Origin: Undaria pinnatifida
Lineage: Eukaryota > Sar > Phaeophyceae > Laminariales > Alariaceae
Direction: 5' to 3'
Length of the DNA: 64,000 nt
Assembly (NCBI GenBank): GCA_012845835.1
Contig: JABAKD010000029.1
Span: forward strand, 3,506,844-3,570,843
In this document: one piece after another, positions 46,400 to 56,317 of the stretch
Layout of the letters: every line of letters begins with the position of its first letter
Position numbering within the stretch: position 1 is the first letter of the stretch
Notes under the pieces: generated by a model
The model's input: the letters and a program-made list of their open reading frames with translations, nothing else
Databases searched by the model: none
What the model was told of the DNA's origin: nothing
Position numbers and translations under genes: made by a program

Positions 46400-47440
46400 C
46401 GGGCGCTCGGCGACGAAAGCTTTGAATGTCACTTTCGGCATCGAACCGCGAGGAGGGGTGCTTGAACTTCAACTCCGTCTCGAAGTGGTCCTAGGGCGGA
46501 GAGGGGCACGCTGCCTCTGCGCGCATGCGGTAGTTCTCTGGGGAAGTCAGTTGAAAGTTGATGGCTGGTGGATGTTTTGTCCGAAAACCTGAACCTTTTT
46601 AGCACTGTTTCCACGTTTTGGGGAAAAGCTACTTGAAATTAGCGCGGGACATATTTTTTGCGGTCGAAAAATAGTTAAGTGCATGACTTCGATCTACCTC
46701 GACGGACGCTCGAGACTCATTTATGCTTCGCCTTGCTAAGGGTAGAATTATAGGTTTCTTTACAGTGTGGTACGATGACGAGTAGTAGTAGGTGTTTTGA
46801 TGTCACAACCAAGGGGGCCACACCACGCGTGCTCGGAGTCGAAAGGTTAGAGTGATCGCTTTTGGCATCGAAGGCAACGGACCTTGAAGACGAATGCTCG
46901 AATCCCAACATTTTTTCGAAGTAAGCCTAGCGCAGAGGGGGGTACACTGCCTCTGCGTGCGTGCGGTAGACCTCTGGGCAGCCATTGCCGGCCAGGGGAC
47001 TTCCATCCGGAAGACTTACGTGGGCGTGGTCGATTTTTGCTTCGGTTAAAATTATAGGCCAGTTTGTTGTGGCACGTGTACCACTAGCATACTCCATAAA
47101 TACCTTGTCGGCTTCCCTAGGTAGGTAGGTAGGTAGGTAGGTAGGTAGGTAGGTAGGTAGGTAGGTAGGTAGGTAGGTAGGTAGGTAGGTAGGATTCAGG
47201 GCGCTTTCGTGTTATCACCGAGGAGATGATACCGCTTCAGCTCGGCGTCGAAAGCTTGGCAGTAACGTTTTTGGCGTCGAATCGTGCGGAAGGGTGCTTA
47301 AACTTCAACATCGTTGCGAAGTGGGCAAGGGTGAAGAGGGGTACGCTGCCTCTGCGCGCATGCGATAGTTCTCCGAGGCGGTAAGTTGTGGGTTGCCGGT
47401 TGATGAACTTTCAATCCGTATGACGTAAGTGCATGCCGCT
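46400..47440 (+). repeat. Three diverged tandem units of about 430 bp
   Basis: The landmark string TTGGCATCGAA / TCGGCATCGAACC, GGGTGCTTGAACTTCAAC, CGAAGTGG, GCTGCCTCTGCGCGCATGCG and a CTCTGGG...GTTG end recurs at about 46430-46565, 46860-47000 (more diverged) and 47270-47410. A perfect TAGG tetranucleotide run separates units 2 and 3. Confidence 0.55.
47120..47194 (+). repeat. (TAGG)n microsatellite, about 18 units
   Basis: Uninterrupted TAGG units over about 74 bp. Perfect runs of this length are usually length-polymorphic. Confidence 0.95.
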
Positions 47441-49377
47441 GATCCAGCCCGATAGACATGCTTGGGGCTCATATTTGTTTCCCGTTGTTGAGGATATTTT
47501 TGCATTCTGCTTCAGTACCAGCACGAGCACCAGTAGCTCAATCCATCGATGTACTGTTAGATTCCTTAGGTAGACAGGGCTCATGGCGTTTTCGGGCCAC
47601 CACGATTTTCGACCGCGCGGCCAATCGTAAATGCCACATTTTTTCTTGTCTTAGGCAACGAGACCCCCCACAATCTTAGTCTAGCAGATTGGCGATATTT
47701 TGCGCAAAAGATAGGATAGGTCTGTCCGTGGATACAGTACCGCTCCCTGCCATTGGGATGAGGCTGCATCTTTTTACCCCAGCCGTTTCTCACTGGCGAT
47801 GGCCTATCTTCAACTGAGTACTGGGCGAGGTACGGAGCTCAGCTCGCCACGTGAGGAGACGAGGAGGTTTTCGCGTTACCTCTGCCGTCCTATTAGCAGC
47901 ATGCGTCTACCGCCTACGCCAATTCAGAAGCGGACAAAAACATGGGTTCTTCGTACAGACAATTAGGCATGTCCGTATCGGGAACCTATCGACCAGAGTG
48001 AGACGGGAAAACAAATCGCGAGCAATAATATCTGTGCTTTTCGGGCGCCAAGGGTTCGACAGACCGGCTGGGCGAGATCAATGGCGATCCGTATTGTCGA
48101 CATCCTCGCCGACTAATTTCACGCGTTGTGATGGTTTAAATTTAGGTGTTCTTGCTGTCGATCAACCGCAGGGCCAAAACCGGCCGCGGGGTGGCCTAAA
48201 CTGTTAGAAACGAACCACGTTCACTGAGCAAGCGGTCAGTACTGACTTCTAGTTCGATATATCCAAAATAGACACCGGCAGGCGCTTGGCCTGTTACACG
48301 AGGCTGATTACATGACAGTACATATATGAATACATACACGTGCATGGAACCATTCATGAGTGAGGGGCGACAATGTTCTCGGATTTCACTCTTCTCTGGC
48401 TAGGGATATCCTGATCTCGTTGTTTACCGGCACAACATCCACAAGAATTATGTAAAGGAAAGTCGAGATACGCTTCGGACATTTTTACATGCTCCAACAG
48501 AGCAAGCTGTAACGTTAAGTATCACCCGCCGCTTTATATGTTTGCAACGCCTCTGGACCGTTTGGGCTCCGGGTTGGTGTCAGGGCTAGGGGCTGGCCAA
48601 GATCTGCGCCCCGTGTCTTCATCTCACTAGGGAGTGCATCTCCGCCCGTAAAAACGTACAGCATCGGATACTCCAACTGCCGGAATAACTATCCCAGGGC
48701 GTCGTAAGTAGGGCACTCGTTGCCAGCCGCCAGTGACGCTGCTTTCCTCGACGTGGCGCGTAAACGTTTCCGTGCAGTACTGCATGTGTTGCGTTTCCAC
48801 GAAGTACCCCTTTCGGAGCCCATGTGCGCCGACACAAACAAATACGAGTGAGTGCGATTCTTATCAAGCGACCATTAATAGGAAGAGAGTGCGGTAGTAT
48901 CACGCCATGCTACCATGCGTGTGTGGTATAATTCTTCGCATTGTAGACTAGGGCACGCACCCTCCCCCGGAAGCCTGGGCTGCTTCGTGTTAACCGATCA
49001 ATGCTGTAATCGCCCTTTTCTTGTTTCGACCTGATTTCCTCCTTTTAATCCCCAAAGGGGATGTTGATGAAGAAAGGACGCTGCAATTTTTCCGAAGTAC
49101 AAGGAATGCACGCAAGAGGAGGAACGTACCACACATTCTTGGACACGGAAAAAGGCACAGCGGTCGGGCGATGTGTAGGGTAGAGGAAGGCGTGTCCGAC
49201 CAGGGCAGTCCCGTGTGAATATCGCGCGAGAGGTTTCGTCGCAGTCGAGCCAGTGCGTCCACGTCTCGAAATATCTACAAGCGCCTCGAAACGCCTACAC
49301 ACATGCTGCACTACAATAATGTCGCCTACTCTTTGCGCGCGGAAATATAATGTACGTACCGGTATCGTGTGAAAAAA
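47441..49377. other. No supported gene
   Basis: Frames at 47851-48207 and 49021-49218 on the plus strand have a mixed composition and could hold an exon (the latter begins after a CCCCAAAG with GDVDEERTLQFFRST), but neither has a convincing pair of splice sites or a recognised family. Confidence 0.35.
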
Positions 49378-49685
49378 GGCGGGTGCTACGATACAGGTAG
49401 CAGCACGTTTCGGAATAAATTTTATTTCTGAAGGACGGGGCTCCTTAAACCAAAACGTCGGAATGCCGTTCTTGCTTTGCGTTAGTGTTCGTTGTATTCC
49501 TACGCCATGAGAAGGTTGTTCCTCCGGTTGCACTTTATTTTTTTTCCTCAAACTAGATAGATTTTTGGGCGGGATATAGAGCTCTTCAACTTAAATGCCT
49601 CAGAAAAAAATGTTAATGAATGGCAAAAACAATAATAATGAATGGTGTACCTCAAGGGTAGTGTAGAGTGCCTCTACCGCGACAT
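49378..49685. mobile_element. MITE-like element, family D copy 3
   Basis: GGTGCTACGATACAGGTAGCA at the left and a decayed GTGCCTCTACCGCGACATG at the right, with internal GAGCTCTTCAACTTAAATGCCTCAGAAAAAAA shared with other family D copies. Confidence 0.5.
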
Positions 49686-50149
49686 GTACCGGGTATCGTG
49701 TGCACGTATGCGCACAGGTCCTCGGAACAAACATCAAGCATCGATAATCATACACCAGCATAATACGCTATAGTACGTCATTTAGATAACGAAACTCTTA
49801 AGCAACGGCGTTGATTCAATCTTACGTAGGGCACAATCAATACAAATAAGCTAGCCACCAAATCGCGAGGCGTTCCAAAGGGTACGAGGCCCGGCGGTAT
49901 ACAACAACAGTACACCTTGAAGTAACAAATATATTAATATGATTCCCCGCCGGTACTATTGTAGCAAGTGCGTTCGTTGGTACCAACTGCGTCGGTACTA
50001 TATGTAACAAGTTCGTATCGCTCTGCGCCTCTCCCTTGCTCGTCTTCTGTGTTCAATTTGTCCAACCGTGCACCTGAACCAAGCTCTTCCCTTTCTCTCT
50101 TGAGGGCAATCATCGTGCCGTATACCCGGCCGTACCTGGTACTATATAG

Positions 50150-50475
50150 TCCTTCAAAACTCCGCCCTCCCCTCACCGGATATTCGACCTACAGGATTCA
50201 CGTGATAAACTGATGCATTTCCTTCCACAGCTGTCAGATTTTGTCCCCCTCAGAAACGGGTTATATAGTTTCCGCGCACAGACTGCCTAACATCACCCTG
50301 TTGACCCTGATAGCTACACTGTAGTTGCACGGGGAGTCGCCGACCTATATCCTTAATGAGGACACACAACCCGCAATACGCGCGATCGGAGTATCACACA
50401 CAGCTTGCAAAGATGAGTTTCGACAACATATTCGATCTCACAACTGGAGCGTATTTTAATTTTTACAATATACAC
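50150..50475 (-). repeat. Dispersed repeat family B copy (full length)
   Basis: In reverse orientation it matches 27024-27336 from the tail (AACTCCGCCCTCCCCTCACCGG) to the head (CGTATTTTAATTTTT). The shared sequence defines an element of about 310 bp. Confidence 0.65.
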
Positions 50476-50551
50476 GGCAGACCGTACAATCGCGACACAC
50501 GTTTGTGGAGACAGGAAGCGGAAGGCTATCATGTTCAACTGATGTTATCTC

Positions 50552-50800
50552 CGAGTCGTTCTACGATAGCCCCGCCAATTTTCTTCAACAAAATCGCCGG
50601 TTTTGAAACCAGCTCCCGGCCGTAACGCCTGAAATCCAGTGCCCCTTGCAATCCCGACGACATCGTTCGATCGTCCTTTGCAAACAAGAAAATACATGGA
50701 GATATTTTTTTCATAGTATAGTTCCTCGTGACGAATAGCCATGAAACGTTCGTTCAAGAAATCGCCGGTTTTGGGGGGGGGGGGTATCGTAGAATCAGTC
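50552..50800. mobile_element. MITE-like element, family E copy 2
   Basis: Ends GTTCTACGATAGCCCCGCCAA and GGGGGGTATCGTAGAATC are inverted repeats; inner ends also pair (AAAATCGCCGGTTTTG on both sides). The interior matches 21911-22152 in reverse orientation. Confidence 0.6.
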
Positions 50801-50994
50801 CTCCGCAGCATCGTCTACGAACCACATCAGAATTTACCCCCAAAAATCTGAGCTTTGCCCGACCAAACACCTACAGTACTACTACTGATGTGGTACTACC
50901 TGTCTGCAAAAAAACCGGTCTTGCTATTTTTATTTCCGTTCATGATTCGACCATCGACGACCCACACGCTGTCTTTGAGATATAATAAAAATAT

Positions 50995-51105
50995 TTCAAG
51001 GACGTCAGCCGTGAGTTCGACGAATTTCGGTTCAATACTCATTTTTGCAAGCTGCGTTGTTGGTACTTACTTGTAATGTACTATGTGGGTGAGTTTTTTC
51101 TTTAT
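50995..51105 (+). repeat. Dispersed repeat family C copy
   Basis: GGACGTCAGC(C)GTGAGTTCGACGAA, CAATACTCAT, GCAAGCTGCG and TTGGTACTT landmarks recur at 51770-51880 and 52290-52400 and, diverged, at 18735-18900. Confidence 0.5.
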
Positions 51106-51116
51106 GGGAGGAATTG

Positions 51117-51382
51117 TTAAGATACGGCCTCGAAAGGCCTGTAAGTATCCGAACTTGAGACCATTTGGATGGGTTTCGTACGATAAGGTTGGCGGTTTAT
51201 ATTCGGGGAAGTTAGGAATTAGATCGGAGGCACGTGCCTCCGATCTCAGAAGCTATCCCGGGCTCTGGTGGAAACGAATAAAGCTATATCTCTACGAAGG
51301 AACGAAAGTGAGTACTCTCCGAGGACCTGCTCAATTGGCAGACCTGCAGGGGGCACTCTGTGTCCCCCACCTTTAATTTAAC
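51117..51382 (+). repeat. Dispersed repeat family F, copy 2
   Basis: Nearly identical to 28515-28782 in reverse orientation, with the same 87-codon frame open to a TAA in CCACCTTTAATTTAAC. It contains a perfect palindrome centred at about 51235 (GATCGGAGGCACGTGCCTCC and on). It is followed by a C run at about 51410-51432. Confidence 0.65.
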
Positions 51383-51474
51383 AGAGTGCTGTTATTTTGT
51401 TCCAATATACCCCCCCCCCCCCCGCCCCCCCCCAAACCCGCTCGCTTTTGATCAAAACCAGGCCCCCCCTTTCC

Positions 51475-51722
51475 CTTCACAGCTGTCAGATTTTGTCCCC
51501 CTCAGAAACGGGTTTTATAGTTTCCGCGCACAGACTGACTAAAATCATCCTGTTGACCCTGATAGCTACACTGTAGCTGTAAGGGGAGTCGCCGACCTAT
51601 ATCCTTAATGAGGACACACAACCCGTAATGCGCGCGATCGGAGTATCACACACAGCTTGCAAAGATGAGTTTCGACGAAATCTTCGATCTCACAGCTGGA
51701 GTGTATTTTAATTTTTTTAATA
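51475..51722 (-). repeat. Dispersed repeat family B copy
   Basis: In reverse orientation it matches the core of 27024-27336 from CACAGCTGTCAGATTTTGTC to GGAGTGTATTTTAATTTTTT, and is very similar to the 50150-50475 copy. Confidence 0.65.
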
Positions 51723-51769
51723 TATATATACCTGGTATATACGTATCATAAATATAAAAAAAATAAGGG

Positions 51770-52690
51770 CGTCAGCTAGCTGTGACTTCGACGAACTTCG
51801 GGTCAATACTCATCTTTGCAAGCTGCGTAGTTGGTACTTGTAATATACTATATGGGTGAGTTTTTTATTGGGAGGGGTCTTATTTATTGATTATTATTAT
51901 TTTTTAAATTATACATACATGACATGTTTGTTTATGTCTTGTTTTTCTCCACTATACTCTAATAGTTATAATGTTGGTATTTTTACTTCAGTTGGGAGAT
52001 TTTGAGCTAGATCTAACATCATATCTATGTTATAAATGTATTACCGTAGTTTCCACTATTATTATTGCTCTATCATATGTATGGCAGGTGGTTTATTTTG
52101 TTTTTCCCTCCGCTTTAACATCGGGAGGAGAACGAATACAGAGTATTACTTGTTATCTAATATGTCGATATTAATACAGCACTCGAGATTAAAAGTTGGC
52201 TCTACTCCCCAAAAAATAAACTCTGTGGGACTCCAACCCACGTTTCCAAATTGTTACGCTGTCACTCTAACATTTTATAAAAACATTTTCAGGACGTCAG
52301 CTGTGAGTTCGACGAATTTCAGGTCAATACTCATATTTTCAAGCTGCTTGTTCTGGTACTTGTAACATACTATGTGCGTATTTTTTTTCTAAATGGGAGG
52401 GGTCCTCTTCTTTTTTTCACAAAAAAAATGTTTTTACTCCACTAGACTATTATTATAATAAAATAAAATGATTGGTGTTGATATTTTTAGTTTTTTAGGT
52501 GGAGAATTTTGAACTAGATCTAACATCATATCTATTTTATGAATTTATTTCTGTTGTTTCCACTATATATTGCTCTATCATATTATGCATGGTGGACGGT
52601 TTGCGGATGGATGGCTTGGTCAGGGTTGTTGGTACTTGTGGTTAAGTGTGTAGGTAAGTTTTCTCCACCTGGGAGTGGTCTTACTATTTT
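51770..52690 (+). repeat. Tandemly arranged family C copies
   Basis: Copies at 51770-51880, 52290-52400 and a partial one at 52617-52685 share the GTCAGCTGTGA(C/G)TTCGACGAA head and a GGGAGGGGTC tail. Between them GAGCTAGATCTAACATCATATC (about 52003) recurs as GAACTAGATCTAACATCATATC (about 52510), giving a long unit of about 510 bp. Confidence 0.55.
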
Positions 52691-52769
52691 GTTTTTTGCA
52701 CTATAGTCTAATGGCGGGTTTTGGTATACATCGGGAGTATGAAGACAGTAGTAGTAGTGATCTAATAGA

Positions 52770-53265
52770 TATCATGTAAAAGTCCCAACCTGAATTTAAA
52801 AAAAAAAGAAAAAGATGGGAGTCTGTCGTGAGACTCGATCGAACCCACGGTGTTCCAAATTGATACATACATACGCTGTCGTGTCATCCTATAACATTTT
52901 ACATGTAAAAGTCCCAACCTAAAAAAAAACAAAAACAAAACGGAATTGTTCAGGCCGGGTACCCCAACCCCTAGATACATCTCTGTATCTCGTCTCCGTC
53001 GCCGTTGGCAGTTGTTGTGGCAAGTTGGCCGCGAGCAGTTGCACTTGTGGCAGTCAGTTTTGGCGGCAGTTGGCTTTTTTTGACGAGCAAATAATGGTTT
53101 CTCGACGAAGATCGAGGGTTTCGGATTTCGTCGAAACTCGTCTTTGTGATACCTTGATACTAGTTGGCCGCGAGCAGTTGCACTTGTGGCAGTCAGTTTT
53201 GGTGGCAGTTGGCATTTGACAAGAAAATAATGGTTTCTCGACGAAGATCGAGGGTTTCGATTTCG
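52770..53265 (+). repeat. Duplicated segments upstream of the plastid-targeted gene
   Basis: CATGTAAAAGTCCCAACCT occurs at 52774 and 52901. A segment of about 100 bp starting GGCCGCGAGCAGTTGCACTT (53027 and 53167) and running to GACGAAGATCGAGGGTTTCG is duplicated with a period of about 137 bp. Minus-strand tRNA-like pieces (GTGGGTTCGA) lie at 52835-52885 and 52208-52260. Confidence 0.6.
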
Positions 53266-53295
53266 TAAACTGTAACCGCCAGACACATTGAAAAC

Positions 53296-53400
53296 ATGCG
53301 GTCTATCTTCTGCTGGCTGGTGTTGTTGGTGATACTGCACCCCCTACCCCCGCTGAGCAGCGCCTCGTCGTTGGTGTCTAAACCCCAAAACGCGGCGTAA
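53296..53400 (+). CDS. Upstream small ORF resembling a signal peptide
   Basis: ATG at 53296 opens 34 codons ending in TAA at 53398-53400. The product MRSIFCWLVLLVILHPLPPL, then SSASSLVSKPQNAA, looks like an ER signal peptide with an AxS-type cleavage site. The stop overlaps an in-frame ATG of the downstream gene (TAATG). It may be a regulatory upstream ORF, an alternative first exon or chance. Confidence 0.35.
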   Translation: MRSIFCWLVLLVILHPLPPLSSASSLVSKPQNAA

Positions 53401-53507
53401 TGACATGTGTGAACATGATGTCCACAGACAGCATCGCCGCAGCTGGGTGCGCTCAGCCGAACGCTGCCACCTCTTTCGAGCGTCGTTGGCCCTCGGCCTC
53501 GGCTGGA

Positions 53508-56066
53508 ATGATGAGGAAGCCGCCCGTCTTTGTGTTGTCGCTGATACTGCTATCGTTGGCGGGAAAAGTCGCAGGGTTTTTCCCTGGTGGTGGTATTATT
53601 ACCCGTAACAGATATGGCACATCAGGAGCAACAACATCAACATCAGCAACACCATCAGCAGCAGGAGCAGTAGCATCAGGAGCAGGAGCAGCAGCAGGCA
53701 CCGCATCGGGGGCAGGAGCTTCGAAACGGGCGAGTACTGCTGTCTATGCTTCCACTGCAGCTGCTGCCGCATCGTCGGATAACCCTGCTGCTACTGCTGT
53801 TGGTGCTGCTGTGGTAGTTTCTTTCGGGCTGACGCTCGAGGAGAGGCTGGCGGCAAAGGAAGCTGTCTTTCGAAGAGGGCACCTGTTTCCGCTTGGAATG
53901 GAAATGCTTGACGCCACCGCCAGCGCGGGTACTCTCAGAGAGGTATGCTATTGTACGGCTGATAACTGAGATACAGCAGCAGTAGCTTACACGGGGGTGG
54001 GTGGGTGGGTGGGTGGGTGGGTGCCTCGTCCTATTGTGTTGGTGTGCAGGCAAGACAAGGGACGCCTGTGTTTCGATGTCTACTGCTACCAATGGGAGTG
54101 GACCACTGCCCGCGGGGGTGTTCTGACGGAAGTATGGAATACGACTGAGATTCAGTAGCAGCAATAGCAGCAGATTGATGATGATGATGATGATGATGAT
54201 GTTCTCGCATGGGCTTTTTTTCTTGGAATCTATTTATTGGCCGTGATTGAGACGGGGTACTCTGCGGGAGGTACTGGTGTGGGATACGACTGGGACACGT
54301 ACAGCAGCAGCTTGATGGCGATGATATCGCATTACTGCCATACTGCAGCTCATTTCCCTGAGATGTAGCTTGTAGTTGGACGCGGGTGGATGCTTGTTAC
54401 CTTGTTGTGGGCGTGCAGGACCATCTGGATGAGATGTCGTATATACAGAGAGCACGCCCAGCAGCACCGATCACCATCCGCTCCGCAACAACGCGAGTAC
54501 CGACTACGAGTAGTACTATACATGCAGGACGATTGGATCCATAGTCTAGACGACCAAAAGGATTTAGCAAATGGTCTTGCTTTTTTGCATTTTCACTGGG
54601 CGCATCCTCCATTCATGGTGTGTCATGCCCCTTAACATCAGTAGGATATCATACTGCAGGTGTACCACCACCGGTACATATGTGACGTCGCGATCGCGAA
54701 GGCTCTTTTTCCCTGCATTGGTTGGAATATATATAGTCTATATCGCACTACGCTGTGCTATGGCGTCATAGCACTAATGCCTTCAAATCATCATTTTTTC
54801 GCACAGCAGGGGGCGCCGGACTGCGGACCCGTTTAGACTGCACCAACAGTAGTAGCAGTGTCCATCGTCTATCGCGTGCTCGTATGTTGCATACCGCTCT
54901 TTGGATAAATACAAATACCTCAGCTGTGAATTTTGTGCGTTGATTGTGTCTTGAGGTTTTTCGAGGACAGCCAGCTTGATACATGTAGACCAATGACGGA
55001 GCGCTTTGGGTGAACTACACGTACTGGACAGATATCAACAAACTGCAAACGTTTCCAATGCCGTTCCAAAACACACGCATACCAAGCGCATCCACGTACC
55101 GCTCGCTGCTTCACCCTCGTTAGGCGGTGCTGAGTTCCGAATGCCACCCTGGAAACCTCAACCCTGTTTTTTTTCGTCTATGTGTGTCTGTACTAATTGT
55201 CTCGACGTTCTTTCAACCCAACGACATTTTTCTTCTTCGTTAGGCTGTACTGAGTGCGGCAACGACATCGACGACGACGGAGAGCGCGACAAACCAGGAG
55301 CGGGTTGGCGGGTCGGACCTCCCGCTGCAGAACGCGTTCTTGGAACCCCGCGGTTTTATGCCAAAGCTGCTGTTGGTCCTGTCTGCGGTGCCTAGCGTCC
55401 GCAGCAGCGACAGCAGCGATGCGGCACCCGACGGCGAGAGCTCGCAGTCATTGCTCTTGTCGGTGATGGAGGCGCTGGACGCTTGCGAGGCGGTGCCACC
55501 TGCGATCGTCTGCTGTCCGTCCCCATCGGGTTCGAGGAGACACAGCCAACGGGGTGGTGGAGACAGGTGGGGTTTTATTTGTTTCGGAATTGGGGTTCTC
55601 GTGCGCTCCTCCTCCGTCATTTGCTGTGCCACCACGCAGGGCAGGAGCCCAGCGCGGCCGCGTGCAGAATTATTTAGGAAAAACAGTAAGGTTTGGAGTG
55701 CTTGCTGGATTACGGTCGCGTTGGTAGTCTTGGGTGGCAAAGACCGGAAACACCGGCGGTAATTTGTTTCAATTTTTAATGTCGGTTGCTGGAGCTCTCT
55801 GCCGAGCAAGCCATCGTCTTGTCGGAAGCGGTAGTGTGTCAGGGTTCTACCTTTTTTGCTTTTTCAGCGATAACTTTTCCCCCCTGATTGCTAGGGAGCC
55901 ATTTTAAGAGGTTTTCCCTGTGTCCTCTTGTTGAGATGGGGCCGTCCGCGGCACCTCCGATTATGCAGTCATGGACCTATCCCACTGTGTGGTTCGCTCG
56001 ATTTCGTTAGCCATGGAGGATTATTGCAGCCTTCGAAAGCTTGCGGAACAACCTTTTCCTACCTAG
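53508..56066 (+). CDS. Probable plastid-targeted protein of unknown function
   Basis: Exon 1 (53508-53942) starts MMRKPPVFVLSLILLSLAGK followed by VAGFFPGGG. A hydrophobic signal ending in A-G before Phe-Phe matches the bipartite plastid leader of heterokont algae. A Ser/Ala/Thr-rich transit-like stretch follows, then a mature-looking segment (LEERLAAKEAVFRRGHLFPL). An upstream in-frame ATG at 53400 would bury the signal, so I prefer 53508. Further exons by phase: 54419-54496 (DHLDEMSYIQRARPAAPITI), 55244-55566 (with LEPRGFMPKLLLVLSAV and LLLSVMEALDACEAV), 55645-55685 and 55969-56066 (SLAMEDYCSLRKLAEQPFPT, stop). Exons 1-3 are fairly secure; exons 4-5 are tentative, since acceptor 55640 is also possible. 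I recognise no family. It ends about 250 bp before the next gene on the same strand. Confidence 0.55.
53925..54315 (+). repeat. Degenerate copies of the exon 1 donor region in the first intron
   Basis: The junction GGGTACTCTCAGAGAGGTATGC followed by ACTGAGATACAGCAGCAGTAGC recurs, diverged, at about 54113-54170 (GGTGTTCTGACGGAAGTATGG, ACTGAGATTCAGTAGCAGC) and at about 54255-54315 (GGTACTCTGCGGGAGGTACTGG, ACGTACAGCAGCAGC). Simple runs of GGGT (53994-54022) and GATGAT (54177-54200) lie between. Confidence 0.6.
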
Positions 56067-56317
56067 CCGCCTCCGCGAATCGATATCCCTCTTACGGTTT
56101 GGTCCTCTACCATGCCTGCTGTTGGTGGGCGTGGCGGAGGGAGCGCTTCAAGACAAGTGGCACCGCTCTCGATTAGGCCCTCCCTCGATTTTTTCATCGT
56201 GTTTTGTAACAACTGACAAAGAAGCCTCAGCTGTGTTTGTGGATAAGATTTTGTTTTTCACCGGCGTATCCCACACTTGGTCGGTGTGTGTGCTTTTCCC
56301 CCCATTCTTCGGTCGGA

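Noticed and set aside
54050-54142. Possible exon of the plastid-targeted gene after GTGTGCAG
   Set aside because: Its only donor gives a phase that hits a stop in the next exon, and it coincides with a degraded repeat of the exon 1 donor region.
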